Positions 34,251 to 47,100 of a stretch of 64,000 nt of DNA are shown here, in pieces (within the stretch, counting starts at the first letter, position 1; every line of letters starts with the position of its first letter). The notes under the pieces are model-generated. The model worked only from the letters and a program-made list of their open reading frames with translations, was not told the DNA's origin and made no database searches. Source of the DNA: Bolinopsis microptera (Eukaryota > Ctenophora > Tentaculata > Lobata > Bolinopsidae). The DNA lies in the NCBI RefSeq assembly GCF_026151205.1, contig NC_087072.1, positions 379,501 through 443,500 on the forward strand, given 5' to 3'. Made by a program: the position numbers and the translations under genes.

Positions 34251-34854
34251 CACAGAATTGTTGGTTCTTTATCCATCCAGCAGACATTTAGCGAAATGGC
34301 TTAAATGAAGTTGGCAGAGATAATGACTCTTTTGAAATCCTGCAGTGTAAACTACAGTAAGACCCTTTAAATCTTGCCCCTTATAATTATAAAGTTATTT
34401 AACGTCTTTTTAATGCCGCTTCAGAACCTTGTGATTAGTTATGGAAAGATATATAATGTGCGGATTGATTAAAAATCTATCGAATTTGCGAGTTCAAGCT
34501 CATTTGCTCAGCTCAGGCGCATTTAAATGAATTTTGAGCGTTTTATTAACTGAAGAAGATTCGATATCTATTATTTTAAAACTTCTGATATATGTGTTTG
34601 GAAATGAAATCTTAGAATAGACTCCTTTAAATAGATTCTCCCTTATAACACGGGTTAAATGCGTTTTGAAAGGGACTGTACAATGTTTTAAAACTGAAGA
34701 TAAGATTAAGACTAGTAGTGTAACTATGGTAACTAGTAGCGTTTTACTGCTCATGCTGTAAGAGTTTTAAACAAATATAAATTTTAAGATCCCAAACTTG
34801 TTTTTTATCGAAACTGCTAGTTTCCTTGCAAGAATTGAAATGAAATGAAATGAG

Positions 34855-35035
34855 TTGAAATTAAATGATATCTCATTCTTATGATTAACGAAATTAAATG
34901 ATATCTCGTTCTTATGATTAACGAAATTAAATGATATCTCGTTTTTATGATTAACGAAATTAAATGATATCTCGTTCTTATGATTAACGAAATTAAATGA
35001 TATCTCGTTCTTATGATTAACAAAATTAAATGGTA
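34855..35035. repeat. 33-bp intergenic repeat
   Basis: About five copies of gaaattaaatgatatctcgt plus tcttatgattaac. Confidence 0.88.
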
Positions 35036-35495
35036 CCTATAGGCTATATCTTATGATTAAAGAATCGACACAAAGAAGGTAGTTAAACTTGCCAGACTGA
35101 GACTCATGTGAAAAACAGTGTATAATCTGTAAATATGATCAAGCAAAATAAAAATCCTTCATATTAAACCCACCAATCCAAATAAGATACCGAAAGTTTC
35201 AATGTAGGTAAAATAAAATATACTACAGTAGTAGTAGCAGCCCTAACATGCACATATCATACCTTACTGGACTTTGGAGACGCTGGAGGCCCTAACGTTC
35301 ATTTAAAAGTCCGCTCAAATAAAGTCTGTCCGTTTCAAGTCAAAGTCGAAATTTTTTAAAACGCCCAAAAAGGCTCTCCACAGGGATTGGCGAGCCAGGT
35401 AATAAATGTAAATGTAATTATTCTATATTATGTAATACTTCAATATTATAGTAAACATTAACCAGTGTACCAAAAGCTGGTCCCCAAACAAACAG

Positions 35496-35860
35496 TCACG
35501 TGATAATGTTTTCGTTGTCACGTGATAAAGTTTTCGTTGTCACGTGATAATGTTTTCGTTGTCACGTGATAATGTTTTCGTTGTCACGTGATAATGTTTT
35601 CGTTGTCACGTGATAATGTTTTCGTTGTCACGTGATAATGTTTTCGTTGTCACGTGATAATGTTTTCGTTGTCACGTGATAACGTTTTCGTTGTCACGTG
35701 ATAACGTTTTCGTTGTCACGTGATAACGTTTTCGTTGTCACGTGATAACGTTTTCGTTGTCACGTGATAATGTTTTCGTTGTCACGTGATAATGTTTTCG
35801 TTGTCACGTGATAATGTTTTCGTTGTCACGTGATAATGTTTTCGTTGTCACGTGATCGTT
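35496..35860. repeat. 22-bp minisatellite with a CACGTG E-box in every unit
   Basis: About 17 copies of gtcacgtgataatgttttcg plus tt. It lies between genes A and B, about 1.5 kb upstream of the gene B first coding exon. A possible bHLH-zip binding array; also consistent with a neutral minisatellite. Confidence 0.9.
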
Positions 35861-35869
35861 TAGTCATCC

Positions 35870-37050
35870 ATACACGTGTAATTAAGATACAAGGTACTAT
35901 ATTATAAAACGATGATAAACAAGTAAAATGGTGAATACAATTGATGATAATATTATGACAAAATCCAAATATCACAGTGCTGGCAAACTTCCAATATTAC
36001 GAAGTGCTATTTACAAAAATCCCGAAAATAGCCTTAGTCAGGTGCCAGAATCGAATTAAAATCTTAAAGTTTTCCATTTCCCAACATTCAAGGCCCCACA
36101 TACAGTAATATGACATGTTTTACATCATTTAGTGGCTTATATCCGGGTCTCACGTATATAAGCCTTGTAAAGTGTGACAACTAGACGGGCTTTACTTATA
36201 GACTAGGATCCGACACTGAGATACCTGTGACGTAATTACTAGGAGGAGATGTGAGATTAAACTAGTGTAATAAAGATACAAATTAATTTACCGTGACATT
36301 AGGAGCCTGCATTTAACTTCCCAACTCTAAATTAAATTGTACCTATCTTAACACATTTCCCTCAACAATGTAACAATTGAACCAGAGTCTCCCTTATTGA
36401 CCTCATTGTGCGCTATTATTAGAAAGTATGTTATTATTAGTTACATCACGGGGAGGGGGGCGTGAGGTGCATGTAGGGACGGGATTATATGGCAATCTTC
36501 CTCAAGTCGAGTCTTGCTGAAATTCGATTAGATTTAACCGCCTTTAGTATGAATGGACCATCTTAGATTTCTGTTACATTTTGTTTGAGTGATTTCTTCG
36601 TTTAGTGCAAACTTTGGACACTTGCCGAATATGCTAGAATATGACATTTTGTAGTTAATTATTGCAAATTTGCAGGTCTCTGAGGCCCGGATTCTTTAGC
36701 ACATAATTATATTTGAATTTCATAATATGAGTATTGTACAGATCACCCTGCAATCAAGGCGACAATCTGGGAATGGCTAGAGTATGTTCGCCTTGTGCTA
36801 ATATCAAATAGCACTGCTAGTTGTACCCCATCATAGTTAGCTTTTAGTGATTTGTCAATATGATTACAAACCCTAACAAGAAACAGACAGCAGGCCTCCT
36901 CTTTCATAGGTTTAGTTACATTCTGGTAATAATGTTACAATTATGCAAAGGCTTAAAATCGAAGATCCAAATGATAGACTACAGTATTAACTGATAAAAT
37001 ATCGCGAATATTTGGGTATAAGAGAAGATGCAGCAGCTACTGAGCAGCAC
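35870..37050. other. intergenic stretch, nothing recognised
   Basis: AT-rich, no ORF worth reporting and no clear repeat. A TATA-like gtataag near 37017 could belong to the gene B promoter. Confidence 0.4.
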
Positions 37051-37059
37051 GTACTAATG

Positions 37060-37215
37060 TACGCGCTGTGTACGTACTAGTGTACGCGCTGTATACGCGC
37101 TGTGTACGTGCAGTATACGCGCTGTGTACGTACTAGTGTACGCGCTGTATACGCGCTGTGTACGTACTAGTGTACGCGCTGTATACGCGCTGTGTACGTA
37201 CTAGTGTACGTGTGA
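37060..37215. repeat. short alternating TACGCGCTGTGTACG repeat upstream of gene B
   Basis: Repeats of gtgtacgcgctgtatacgcg with gtgtacgtacta, rich in small palindromes, about 200 bp before the first coding exon. Confidence 0.75.
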
Positions 37216-37329
37216 GGGTGATAGTGAGACGGTGAATCCTTACTCCTGATCTCAGGTGTAGAGACAGACCTGACAGAGTGCCATAGCATCATAATATAGC
37301 ATAACCTCATAGATAACGCTTTTATCTCT

Positions 37330-37405
37330 TGTAGTATGTTAAAATGTGTCAATTCTCTTGTAATATGTTAAAATGTGTCAATTCTGTTGCAGTATGTTAA
37401 AATGT
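37330..37405. repeat. 29-bp repeat carrying the acceptor and start codon of gene B
   Basis: Three copies of tatgttaaaatgtgt.. with caattctcttgtaa. Only the third has cag (ttctgttgcag) and forms the acceptor before ATG 37394. Confidence 0.75.
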
Positions 37406-40400
37406 GTTAGTTTGCTTGTGTTGATTTGTTTGGTGGAGAGCTCAGACTACAGGAAATGCGGTTACTTTAAACGCAACACACTCCGCTGCAACAAGGACCA
37501 GTTAGGAGCAGTACCACAGAACATACCACCCTACATCACTAGTCTGTTAGTACAGATTGTAATTACATATTATTATATGTAATTATATGTATTATTACAT
37601 GTAATTATATGTAGAGATTATATATTCATATTATCATCTGACTTTCAGAATATTAGTCAACTATAAAGAATACTATAAGATGTTACTATCCTCCCTTAGC
37701 CGGGTCTGCATAAAGCATTAGTTTACAAATATCCTATATTTGTAAACTAAAATATTTGTGAAGGTGTATGCACCTTACTTTGATAAGAAATTCCTCTTTT
37801 AAACGGATTACCAGTGTCAAGTTGCAAAGCGAGTTGGAATCTACAGGTAATATTGCAGGTAACTCAATATATAAGATTGACTGCAACATACTGCAATATT
37901 ATATTATACCTGCTAATAATGTAACCCCCAATGTTTCAGAACGATTAAGTATGATGATTTGAGGGGAGGATTTACCTTCCCAGCCCACAAACGTCTCAGA
38001 AAACTGTGAGTAACTTTTATAGGTAACTATTATAGTGGAGTAATGTGGAGTAACCACTGCACTGAGTACTAATAAACATGCCATTCCCAGAAAAAATAAT
38101 ACAAACTCGACTATTTCCTAATTTGCAGGTACTTGGTGAACGTAGAGATTGGAAGAGAAATACCTCGTCTAGCATTCGCCAAACTAAAGGAACTTCACGA
38201 CCTGTAAGTATAAATACCTCGTCTAGCATTCGCTACGTTGCTATGGTGTTGCTATGGTGTTACTATTAGTGTTATTTTAGGTGCTATTATATTGCTACCA
38301 TGGTGCTGCTATGGGGTTATTTAGAATATTTAATGTTTTCAGGCGAATACAATATTTACCGAATATTTAACGTTACCATGGTTGCAGGCGAATACAATAT
38401 TTACCGAATATTTAACGTTACCATGGTTACAGGCGAATACAATATTTACCGAATATTAACGTTACCATGGTTACAGGCGAATACAATATTTACCGAAGGC
38501 GGGACAGAACTTGACTATTCACCCTGAAGCATTCCACGGTTTGAAGAAGCTGGTTACGATAAGACTGTTTAACCTGGGTGTGTCCTCCTTGCCTGACAAC
38601 ATGTTTAAAGACAGCTCCAAACTTAGGCAAATGTAAGAGACAATTCACATAACTAATTTAGCTTTCCTTGACATCTACACAAGGTCTAATCAGTAATTAC
38701 TGTGACGAGTTAGAACAATATAAATATCTCCGGGATTTCGACGCGGGATCATATTATCACTCAGCCCGGCCCGCTGTTAGATAAACATCTCAAGGTGATA
38801 TCATCCCGCCCCGGAAATTTGTATAAACCCGGCCCGCTTTTTAGTCGTAACTGATGTTTATCATTCAATTCTCCGACTTACAATAATCAATGATACTGCT
38901 GATTAGAACTCGATAATAGTAGAACAGTTAGACGCGCGATCACGTGGGCGCGTCACGTGCGTACCACGTGCCACCAATAGCATACGCCGAGTCTATACCA
39001 CGTGACACGAAAGCGCACCACGTGATATGAAACATCGTAACCGTCCACTTCTTTTACACGCAAATTCCTGGGAACGTTGCCAAAGCAGCTAATTCTTGGA
39101 ATTTCTCCAACGCGTGGCGTGAGAAGTTGGCGACTAGCCAGCTACCCTTGTCCGTGCCCTAAAAATAGTATTGTTTTGCTTGCTCTCCTTCCAGCTCTTG
39201 TTCTTGCTAACGTTCAAGCTATTGCTCCACTATCTCACTATGACAGATCGGTTTGACATTCAGATTGATGAACTGCTTTCCAATCGTGTTCAAAAATCAG
39301 ACCCGTATTCCGAAATAAAAACTATTTTATCACTCTCTTCTAAAGTATAAATCCCTTGTCGAAATCGCCGGAGATAATTATAATCCATAAACACTTCACG
39401 CTCAGGGCTAAATAAATGTAATCCCTCAGCTGGCGCTTCGGGATTACATATTAACACAAAACTCGTGCGCTGCGCGCACTCGTATGTGTTTATCAGATCA
39501 TCCCGCTAGCGCGGGATGATCTGTTATATAAACCCTTTGCGTGGCGGGTTTATGTTATTATAAACAGGATAGGTAGCAACATTTCAAATAACAGTGAAAT
39601 GTTTTCAGATATATAACGGGGACCAATATAAACAGGATAGGAAGAAACACTTTCTCTCCGCTCAGTCGCGTACAACAGCTGTAAGATACTTTAAACATAC
39701 TAGTAACCATAGTTACACTACTAGTTACTATAGTTACACTACTATACATGTTCTTACTTTTATACTAGTTTACTCCGCATAACAGAGACTAAGCTGTCTT
39801 ATTAGACAAACTCTCCTGTCTTGTAATGGGAATATTGGGTAATGTAGGTGCCCCCCACCCCCCCCCCCCGGGTAAGGTAGATGCCCCCCGGGTAATGTAG
39901 GTGCCCCCACCCCCCGGGTAATGTAGGTGCCCCCTACTAAACACTACGAAATACTGCAGTGTAATATAACTAACCGATCAGAAGTCTGATGTTCAACAAG
40001 ATCGCCACCATAGAAGACGGAGCCTTTGACTGTGTGGATGAAACATACAGGGACCCTAGAATGTAAGCTTCAAACATGACCATATATGGGTATAACATAC
40101 AGGACCCTAGAATGTAAGCTTCAAACATGACCATATATGGGTATAACAGACAGGGACCCTAGAATGTAAGCTTCAAACATGACCATATATGGGTACAACA
40201 TACAGGGACCCTAGAATGTAAGCTTCAAACATGACCATATATGGGTATAACAGACAGGGACCCTAGAATGTAAGCTTCAAACATGACCATATATGGGTAT
40301 AACAGACAGGGACCCTAGAATGTAAGCTTCAAACATGACCATATATGGGTATAACATACAGGGACCCTAGAATGTAAGCTTCAAACATGACCATGTATGG

Positions 40401-41117
40401 GTATAACATACAGGGACCCTAGAATGTAAGCTTCAAACATGACCATATATGGCCATGGGTATCTTGTGAATTTAACTCCTGGAGTAATGGATATTATGTG
40501 TTTATTTCAATAAATATATGTGTTTTTAGTTCTTCAATCTAAAATTCACAAAAATGATTTTCTCAAATAGATTTTCCAAAAAAACTTTGATTCAGATACC
40601 TGTCCAACAATGAACTCGAAACAGTCCCAACAGAAATCTCTCACGACAAGATTAAATTGTAAGTCTTATCACAATTAAATTTCAAATCTTATTACAATTA
40701 AATTTCAAGTCTAATTACAATTAAATTTCAAGTCTTATAACAATTAAATTTCAAGTCTTATCACAATTAAATTGTAAGTCTTATAACAATTAAATTTCAA
40801 GTCTTATTACAATTAAATTGTAAGTCTTATCACAATTAAATTCTGGAATAGCCAAAATTAACCAGTCCTCACTCTCAGTCAAAACCTTAACTTTTATCAA
40901 GTATGTACTGATTTCGCACTATTGGACTATTGAACTATTACAATTTAATGAAAACTACTTTCTCAACGATCAAGGAAGATCCACGATAACCCGATACTGT
41001 GTGACTGCAATCTGAAGATCCCGGAATCCTTTACAGACAAGAAAGCGAGGTGCAAGGGACCTGCAGACCTCAGCGGAACTGCTTTAGTGGACCTCGTCGG
41101 CAAGACTATCGAATGTG
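37394..41117 (+). CDS. gene B exons 1-8: signal peptide and LRR domain
   Basis: Exons 37393-37545 (ATG 37394), 37940-38005, 38129-38203, 38477-38632, 39609-39680, 39982-40062, 40596-40658, 40975-41117. Signal peptide MLKCVSLLVLICLVES. N-cap DYRKCGYF...LRC and QLGAVPQNIP. C-cap begins DNPILCDCNLKIP. Phases match gene A. Protein similarity to A is clear, but the DNA is much more diverged than in the CCP exons, so this part has escaped gene conversion. Five junctions in this stretch (exon 1 and 4 acceptors; exon 6, 7 and 8 donors) lie inside tandem repeats. Confidence 0.8.
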
Positions 41118-44100
41118 GTGAGATCATTTTGTATTTCATTTAACAAGACTATCGAATGTGGTGAGATCATTTTGTATTTCATTTAACAAGACTATCGAAT
41201 GTGGTGAGATCATTTTGTATTTCATTTAACAAGACTATCGAATGTGGTGAGATCATTTTGTATTTCATTTAACAAGACTATCGAATGTGGTGAGATCATT
41301 TTGTATTTCATTTAACAAGACTATCGAATGTGGTGAGATCATTTTGTATTTCATTTAACAAGACTATCGAATGTGGTGAGATCATTTTGTATTTCATTTA
41401 ACAAGACTATCGAATGTGGTGAGATCATTTTGTATTTCATTTAACAAGACTATCGAATGTGGTGAGATCATTTTGTATTTCATTTAACAAGACTATCGAA
41501 TGTGGTGAGATCATTTTGTATTTCATTTAACACTCTTTAGCACTGATATTCTTTAAAATTAATGATATTGCGTTTTAAGTTGCCATATCTAAAGATTTTA
41601 GTTCGATAATTTACCGAATAGGGTCCTTTTCGGATTTTCGATATGTATGGGGCCTTTTGGGGCGTTGGCCCCGGGCTCCTCTATAATGCGAAGGAGCAGA
41701 CTTTTGTCATCAACGCAGGTCCATCGGGCCTACTCATACAAAACCCGATTACTTATTCCCTACGATCTTTTTGCCTTCGGCAAGAGTAGGGAAAAAATTA
41801 ATGATATTGCGTTTTAAGTTGCCATTTAAAGATTTTAGTTTGATTATTTACCGAATGTTGCACATTTGATTTAATGTATACTTCCGTATACTAATATTCA
41901 GTTTTACTTCCGTTTTAGAAAGTATAAACACGTTATAATAGTTAAGTTTAACGTAGAGTGAGAGCGTTAATCTACCCCCCAGAGCGTTAATCTAGCACCT
42001 TGTAGTTAGAGTAAAGGTTTATTGAGGGTTACTGAGCGGGACTAAATACCTGTAAACACATAGTAACTACTTGCTTACAGGTATTAGTCTACATTGTAGT
42101 TATCACAGGCTCTTGTTTTGAGTCTGCGTATACCACAGTGCTGTGAAACCACTCAATAACCAATAAGTTAATATTATAGTTTGAGTATGTGGTCCATTGT
42201 TCACAGCCCCTCATTACTACAGTGATGAGGGACTGCTACTTATCATTACAATAATAAGTAGTCTCAGGTCGTTTCGTGCACCACAGATAAGTGATAAGTT
42301 ATCAACACCACATCGGTGGGAATTACCCCTGGTTTCTCACACCTGGAGAGGTATATAAGCAGTACCTGCAGCTGCACTATCATCTCAACTACTACTACTA
42401 GTAACATAGACAATTAGCCCCTGCAGCTCCACTATCATCTCAAGATGAAGCAACTACTTGTACTGTTAGGACTATTAGTGCTCAGCACTGAAGCCTGGAA
42501 CCCTAAAACCCGCTACTTCTACTGGAACGTTGCCCGGGATGTGCAGGTTATTGAAGGAAGGACTCTGATCGTGAACACAATCAACGGGAGGATCAAAGGA
42601 CCTGCTATCTTCGCTAAACAGGGCGACTTCTTGTCAGTGAAAATAACGAACAACCTGCCAGATGCTGGACTGTCTATACATTGGCATGGGATGGAAATGA
42701 GGGATTACCAGCTATACGACGGACCAGTGGGACTAGTGCAGTGCTCCCTGGCCCCTGGGGAGAGTATGACCTACAAGTTCAAGGTGCAGGAGCACCCTGG
42801 TACCTACTGGTACCACACCCACGCCGAGATGTTCCCGTCCGGTCACGACATGGTGAGGGGCCCTATCGTAGTGCTGCCTGAGGACGGACCTGTGTATCCC
42901 TCCCATCTTATTGATAACTACGATTACACCCACCTGAACGAAAGAGTCCTCTTCTACCAGGACTTCTACCCTAACTATATAGCTCACGATTACCTGATGG
43001 GACTCGGTGACCTCAGAGAGTTGGGTGGATTTAACGCGGAGGGAGGGATTGCTCTCACTGCACCTTGGAGTGGGGGCTGTCTGAACGGAGGAGAAGAGAA
43101 GGGTTTCATGCAGTTTGAGAACGGAGAGTACAGGTTCAGGCTAGCTAACGGAGGGAGCACCACCCCAATGCTCTGGAGTATTGACGGGTACAGCTTCAAA
43201 GTAGTCGCTGCTGACGGTACTGATGTGGAGCCGTATGAAGTGGACCAGATTCAGATCCATCTCGGAGAAAGGTACGATGTACTGGTTAACTTCAACGTAG
43301 ACGCACCTCAGAACGTGTGGATGAGAGGGGCTGCCACTGCAGTGACCAACCCAGCAGCAGTAATACTCACCACTCTCCAACTCAGACCTGACAACTCCTT
43401 CGAGTATCTGGAGGGACCAGCCACCAGCTCTCCTAACCCCGACCCAGTCCTGATGAACTGCAACTACTTTGGAGAGCAGGAGAAATGTGTGTCCGTAACC
43501 GCGCTCAAGTCGAAAGCAGATGAGTTCAAGACACGTCCTTTACTTGACGACACTGAGCTTCACACTGCTGACTTCTTCTTCTCTCTACCCCCTGTGTACG
43601 GATACTTCTTCTCACTTGACGGAGGCACCTACACCCAGAATGCACTGCCTCACCATCCAATAGCATACCCTGACTTCGACAACGAGAAAGACATGAACCC
43701 CCACACCAACGTGCTTAACCTTGCTTTGGATAAGACTGTGACTATAGTTCTCAGGAACGGAGCAGGCATAGCCCATCCCATCCATCTCCACGGCCACAAG
43801 TTTGAGGTGCTGGAAGAGATCTCCCGTGCAAAACCAAACTGTTTCGGAGGACAATGCCCGCTACCTGACCTGGAGACCGGCTTCTCAGCCCCCATCTCCG
43901 AGCTAGCTAAGAGGGAGACGCGAGGAGTTCTGAAGGACGTGATCATCGTCCCGATGTTCGGAGCAGCAGTAGTAAGGTTCAACACTGACAATCCCGGCGT
44001 GTGGTTCGCTCACTGTCATTTCGACGAGCACGTGGACAGTGGACAGGGTTTCGTAATGAACGAGGGTAACTGGAAGGCGGCCAAGGTCCCCGCGGACTTC

Positions 44101-47100
44101 CCCTCGTGCGACTACACTGGACGTCTCCAGCACATGACCAGTGAGCTGTGTACTTGTGATCCGGAGGAGCTGGACCCTACTTGGCTCTGTTCCAAGGACT
44201 ACATGTGTCAATGGACCCGACGCAGGTCCTTCGGACACTAGAAAATGTAACGACATTTCAAGAAGTAGATGATTGGTTGCAGCAACCTTTACATGCCGTC
44301 CATCTTTTACAAGAGACGGTGAAGATGAGAACAAGTGAAATATTCCTATGTTCCAAAATTTGGTTCAGTTTGATTTTCTGCATTTAAAGTTGCGTGTTTA
44401 ATTTCTACAATAATTCTTAAAATTAAATCATCGCGTCGTGACAAGTAATAAAAACTTATCTTAGTCTCATAAAGCCAATTATAAAAGCGTATCCACAAAA
44501 ACATCCCAAATTGAAAGTGATGTCCGAGCTCCAAGTCAAAACAACCTAACGTATTCAATTATTAATAACTAAAGTAAGTATATTATTGAGTGATGTGGCG
44601 TGATATTTACCCCTCACTAAACCCCTAAGTTTACTACCCTCTATTTACCCCTCACTAAACCCCTCAGTATGCTACCCTCACTAAACCCCTTACTTTGCTA
44701 CCCTCTATTTACCCCTCACTAAACCCCTCAGTTTGCTACCCTATATTTACCCCTCACTAAACCCCTCAGTTTGCTACCCTCTATTTACCCCTCACTAAAC
44801 CCCTCAGTTTGCTACCCTCCGGATATAAGGAACGGGGACACAGAACCAAGCTCTTCTCTACAGCCTGGAGCTACACTGCAGATATTCTGTTCTGAAGGGT
44901 ACAGTCTTAGTGTTATGCCTAACATTGTCTGCCAGGAGGACGGCACTTTCGGGGATACTGCCATACCTGAGTGCATAGGTAACCATAGTAACCATATTTA
45001 GTGTAGTACCTAAGTATATAGGTTCGTACTTTAGTGTAGTACCTGAGTACAGTGTATAGGTTCGTAATTTAGTGTAGTACCTGAGTACAGTGTATAGGTT
45101 CGTACTTTAGTGTGGTACCTGAGTGTATAGGTTCGTACTTTAGTGTAGTACCTGAGTGTATAGGTTCGTACTTTAGTGTAGTACCTGAGTGTATAGGTTC
45201 GTACTTTAGTGTAGTACCTGAGTGTATAGGTTCGTACTTTTAAAGAATCTCTCAACAGAAGATCGAGTAGAGCCGGAGGAGCTGGAGGACGGATCACTTC
45301 TGATAATCAGCAATGCTTTCTCAGTCTACCCGAACCCAATCACTCTGAGATGTCCTACTGAAACTGTCGTAAAAAGTAAGTTTCTAATTCTTCTCTTTAG
45401 AGAAACTTAGGTGAGGATTGGGGGAACCAGGAGAGAAATATTTTACCAATTTTACCTGTGTATTTGCCTAACCTATCCTGTCTATAGTAAACTAGAAGTT
45501 AAATAGTAGCACCCTTCTATAAAACTGATTGCAGGTTGCAGCCTGCAGGTGCGCGCATTGGTAGTCATGGAGACATCACGAACATTTCTTATGTAGTTAT
45601 ATCCATCTTATTATTATAAATCTAGGTTGCAAGTGCGCGCAGTTTTACTGCCAAGGAGTGGTTTTAGAAGACACTTCTTGTAGAGTGTACGCTGCTCCGG
45701 GGAACGCTACTAAAGGAGAACTGATCTGTATCCCTAATGATCTAGTGTTAGATCACTACACTTACGATTTGACGGAAGACATCGAACATTTCGCGGCATG
45801 TAGGCCCTCCTATCAAATGACTGCTTGCACAAACGTAAATAAACTAAATAACTCGCACATATTTAAGCTTATTTTTGTAATATGTTTAAACATTGACCTG
45901 ACCGCTTCATTATTTTAAAAGATATAAGCATCTGAAAAACCCTCCTTCAGTACAACTCCATGGATAGAGTAGCTACTGATCATGGAGTTCTGGATCAAGA
46001 TATGAGTGGAATATGTAGAGTTGACTGCGGTAACATTGACTGTGACCTCTACATAAGATGCCTAATCATTATTGGTATGTTTTTTCACATTAGTTTTCAA
46101 AGAAAAGTTCCAAGAAAAGTTTCAAATGAAATACAACACACGCACTATATAATGCTGTGCCTTGTTGAAGAGGACTATATTCTCGAGAGATAGAGGACAG
46201 AAGATTCTCCTTAATTTCTCTAAAATGTGCTCAGAAAAGAAGAAATGTGACAAGTTTTCCATCTATATGGGAAGTGTAACTAAAGAAGGAGTGGAAATGA
46301 CAGCATCTTCTAAATTCGAGGAGGGAGATGTAGTGACCATCACGTAAGAGGGGTTGTAGGAGGGGGAGGGTTGTAGGACTACACGTGTGATTCAGTATGA
46401 TTGGGGGCGGGTGGAGAATGCCGAGGGGCGGGGGTTGTAGGACTACACGTGTGATTCAGTATGATTGGGGGCGGGTGGAGAAGGCCGAGGGGCGGGGGTT
46501 GTAGGACTACACGTGTGATTCAGTATGATTGGGGGCGGGTGGAGAAGGCCGAGGGGCGGGGGTTGTAGGACTACACGTGTCATTCAGTATGATTGGGGGC
46601 GGGTGGAGAAGGCCGAGGGGCGGGGGTTGTAGGACTACACGTGTCATTCAGTATGATTGGGGGCGGGTGGAGAAGGCCGAGGGGCGGGGGTTGTAGGACT
46701 ACACGTGTGATTCAGTATGATTGGGGGCGGGTGGAGAAGGCCGAGGGGCGGGGGTTGTAGGACTACACGTGTCATTCAGTATGATTGGGGGCGGGTGGAG
46801 AAGGCCGGGCCGAGGGGCGGGGGTTGTAGGACTACACGTGTCATTCAGTATGATTGGGGGCGGGTGGAGAGGGCCGAGGGGGGGGGGTTGTAGGACTACA
46901 CGTGTGATTCAGTATGATTGGGGGCGGGTGGAGAAGGCCGAGGGGCGGGGGTTGTAGGACTACACGTGTGATTCAGTATGATTGGGGGCGGGTGGAGAGG
47001 GCCGAGGGGGGGGGGGGTTGTAGGACTACACGTGTGATTCAGTATGATTGGGGGCGGGTGGAGAAGGCCGAGGGGCGGGGGTTGTAGGACTACACGTGTC

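Noticed and set aside
35496-35860. CRISPR-like array of 22-bp repeats
   Set aside because: No spacers: the repeat is continuous, and the host is an animal. Same for the arrays at 21257 and 49025.
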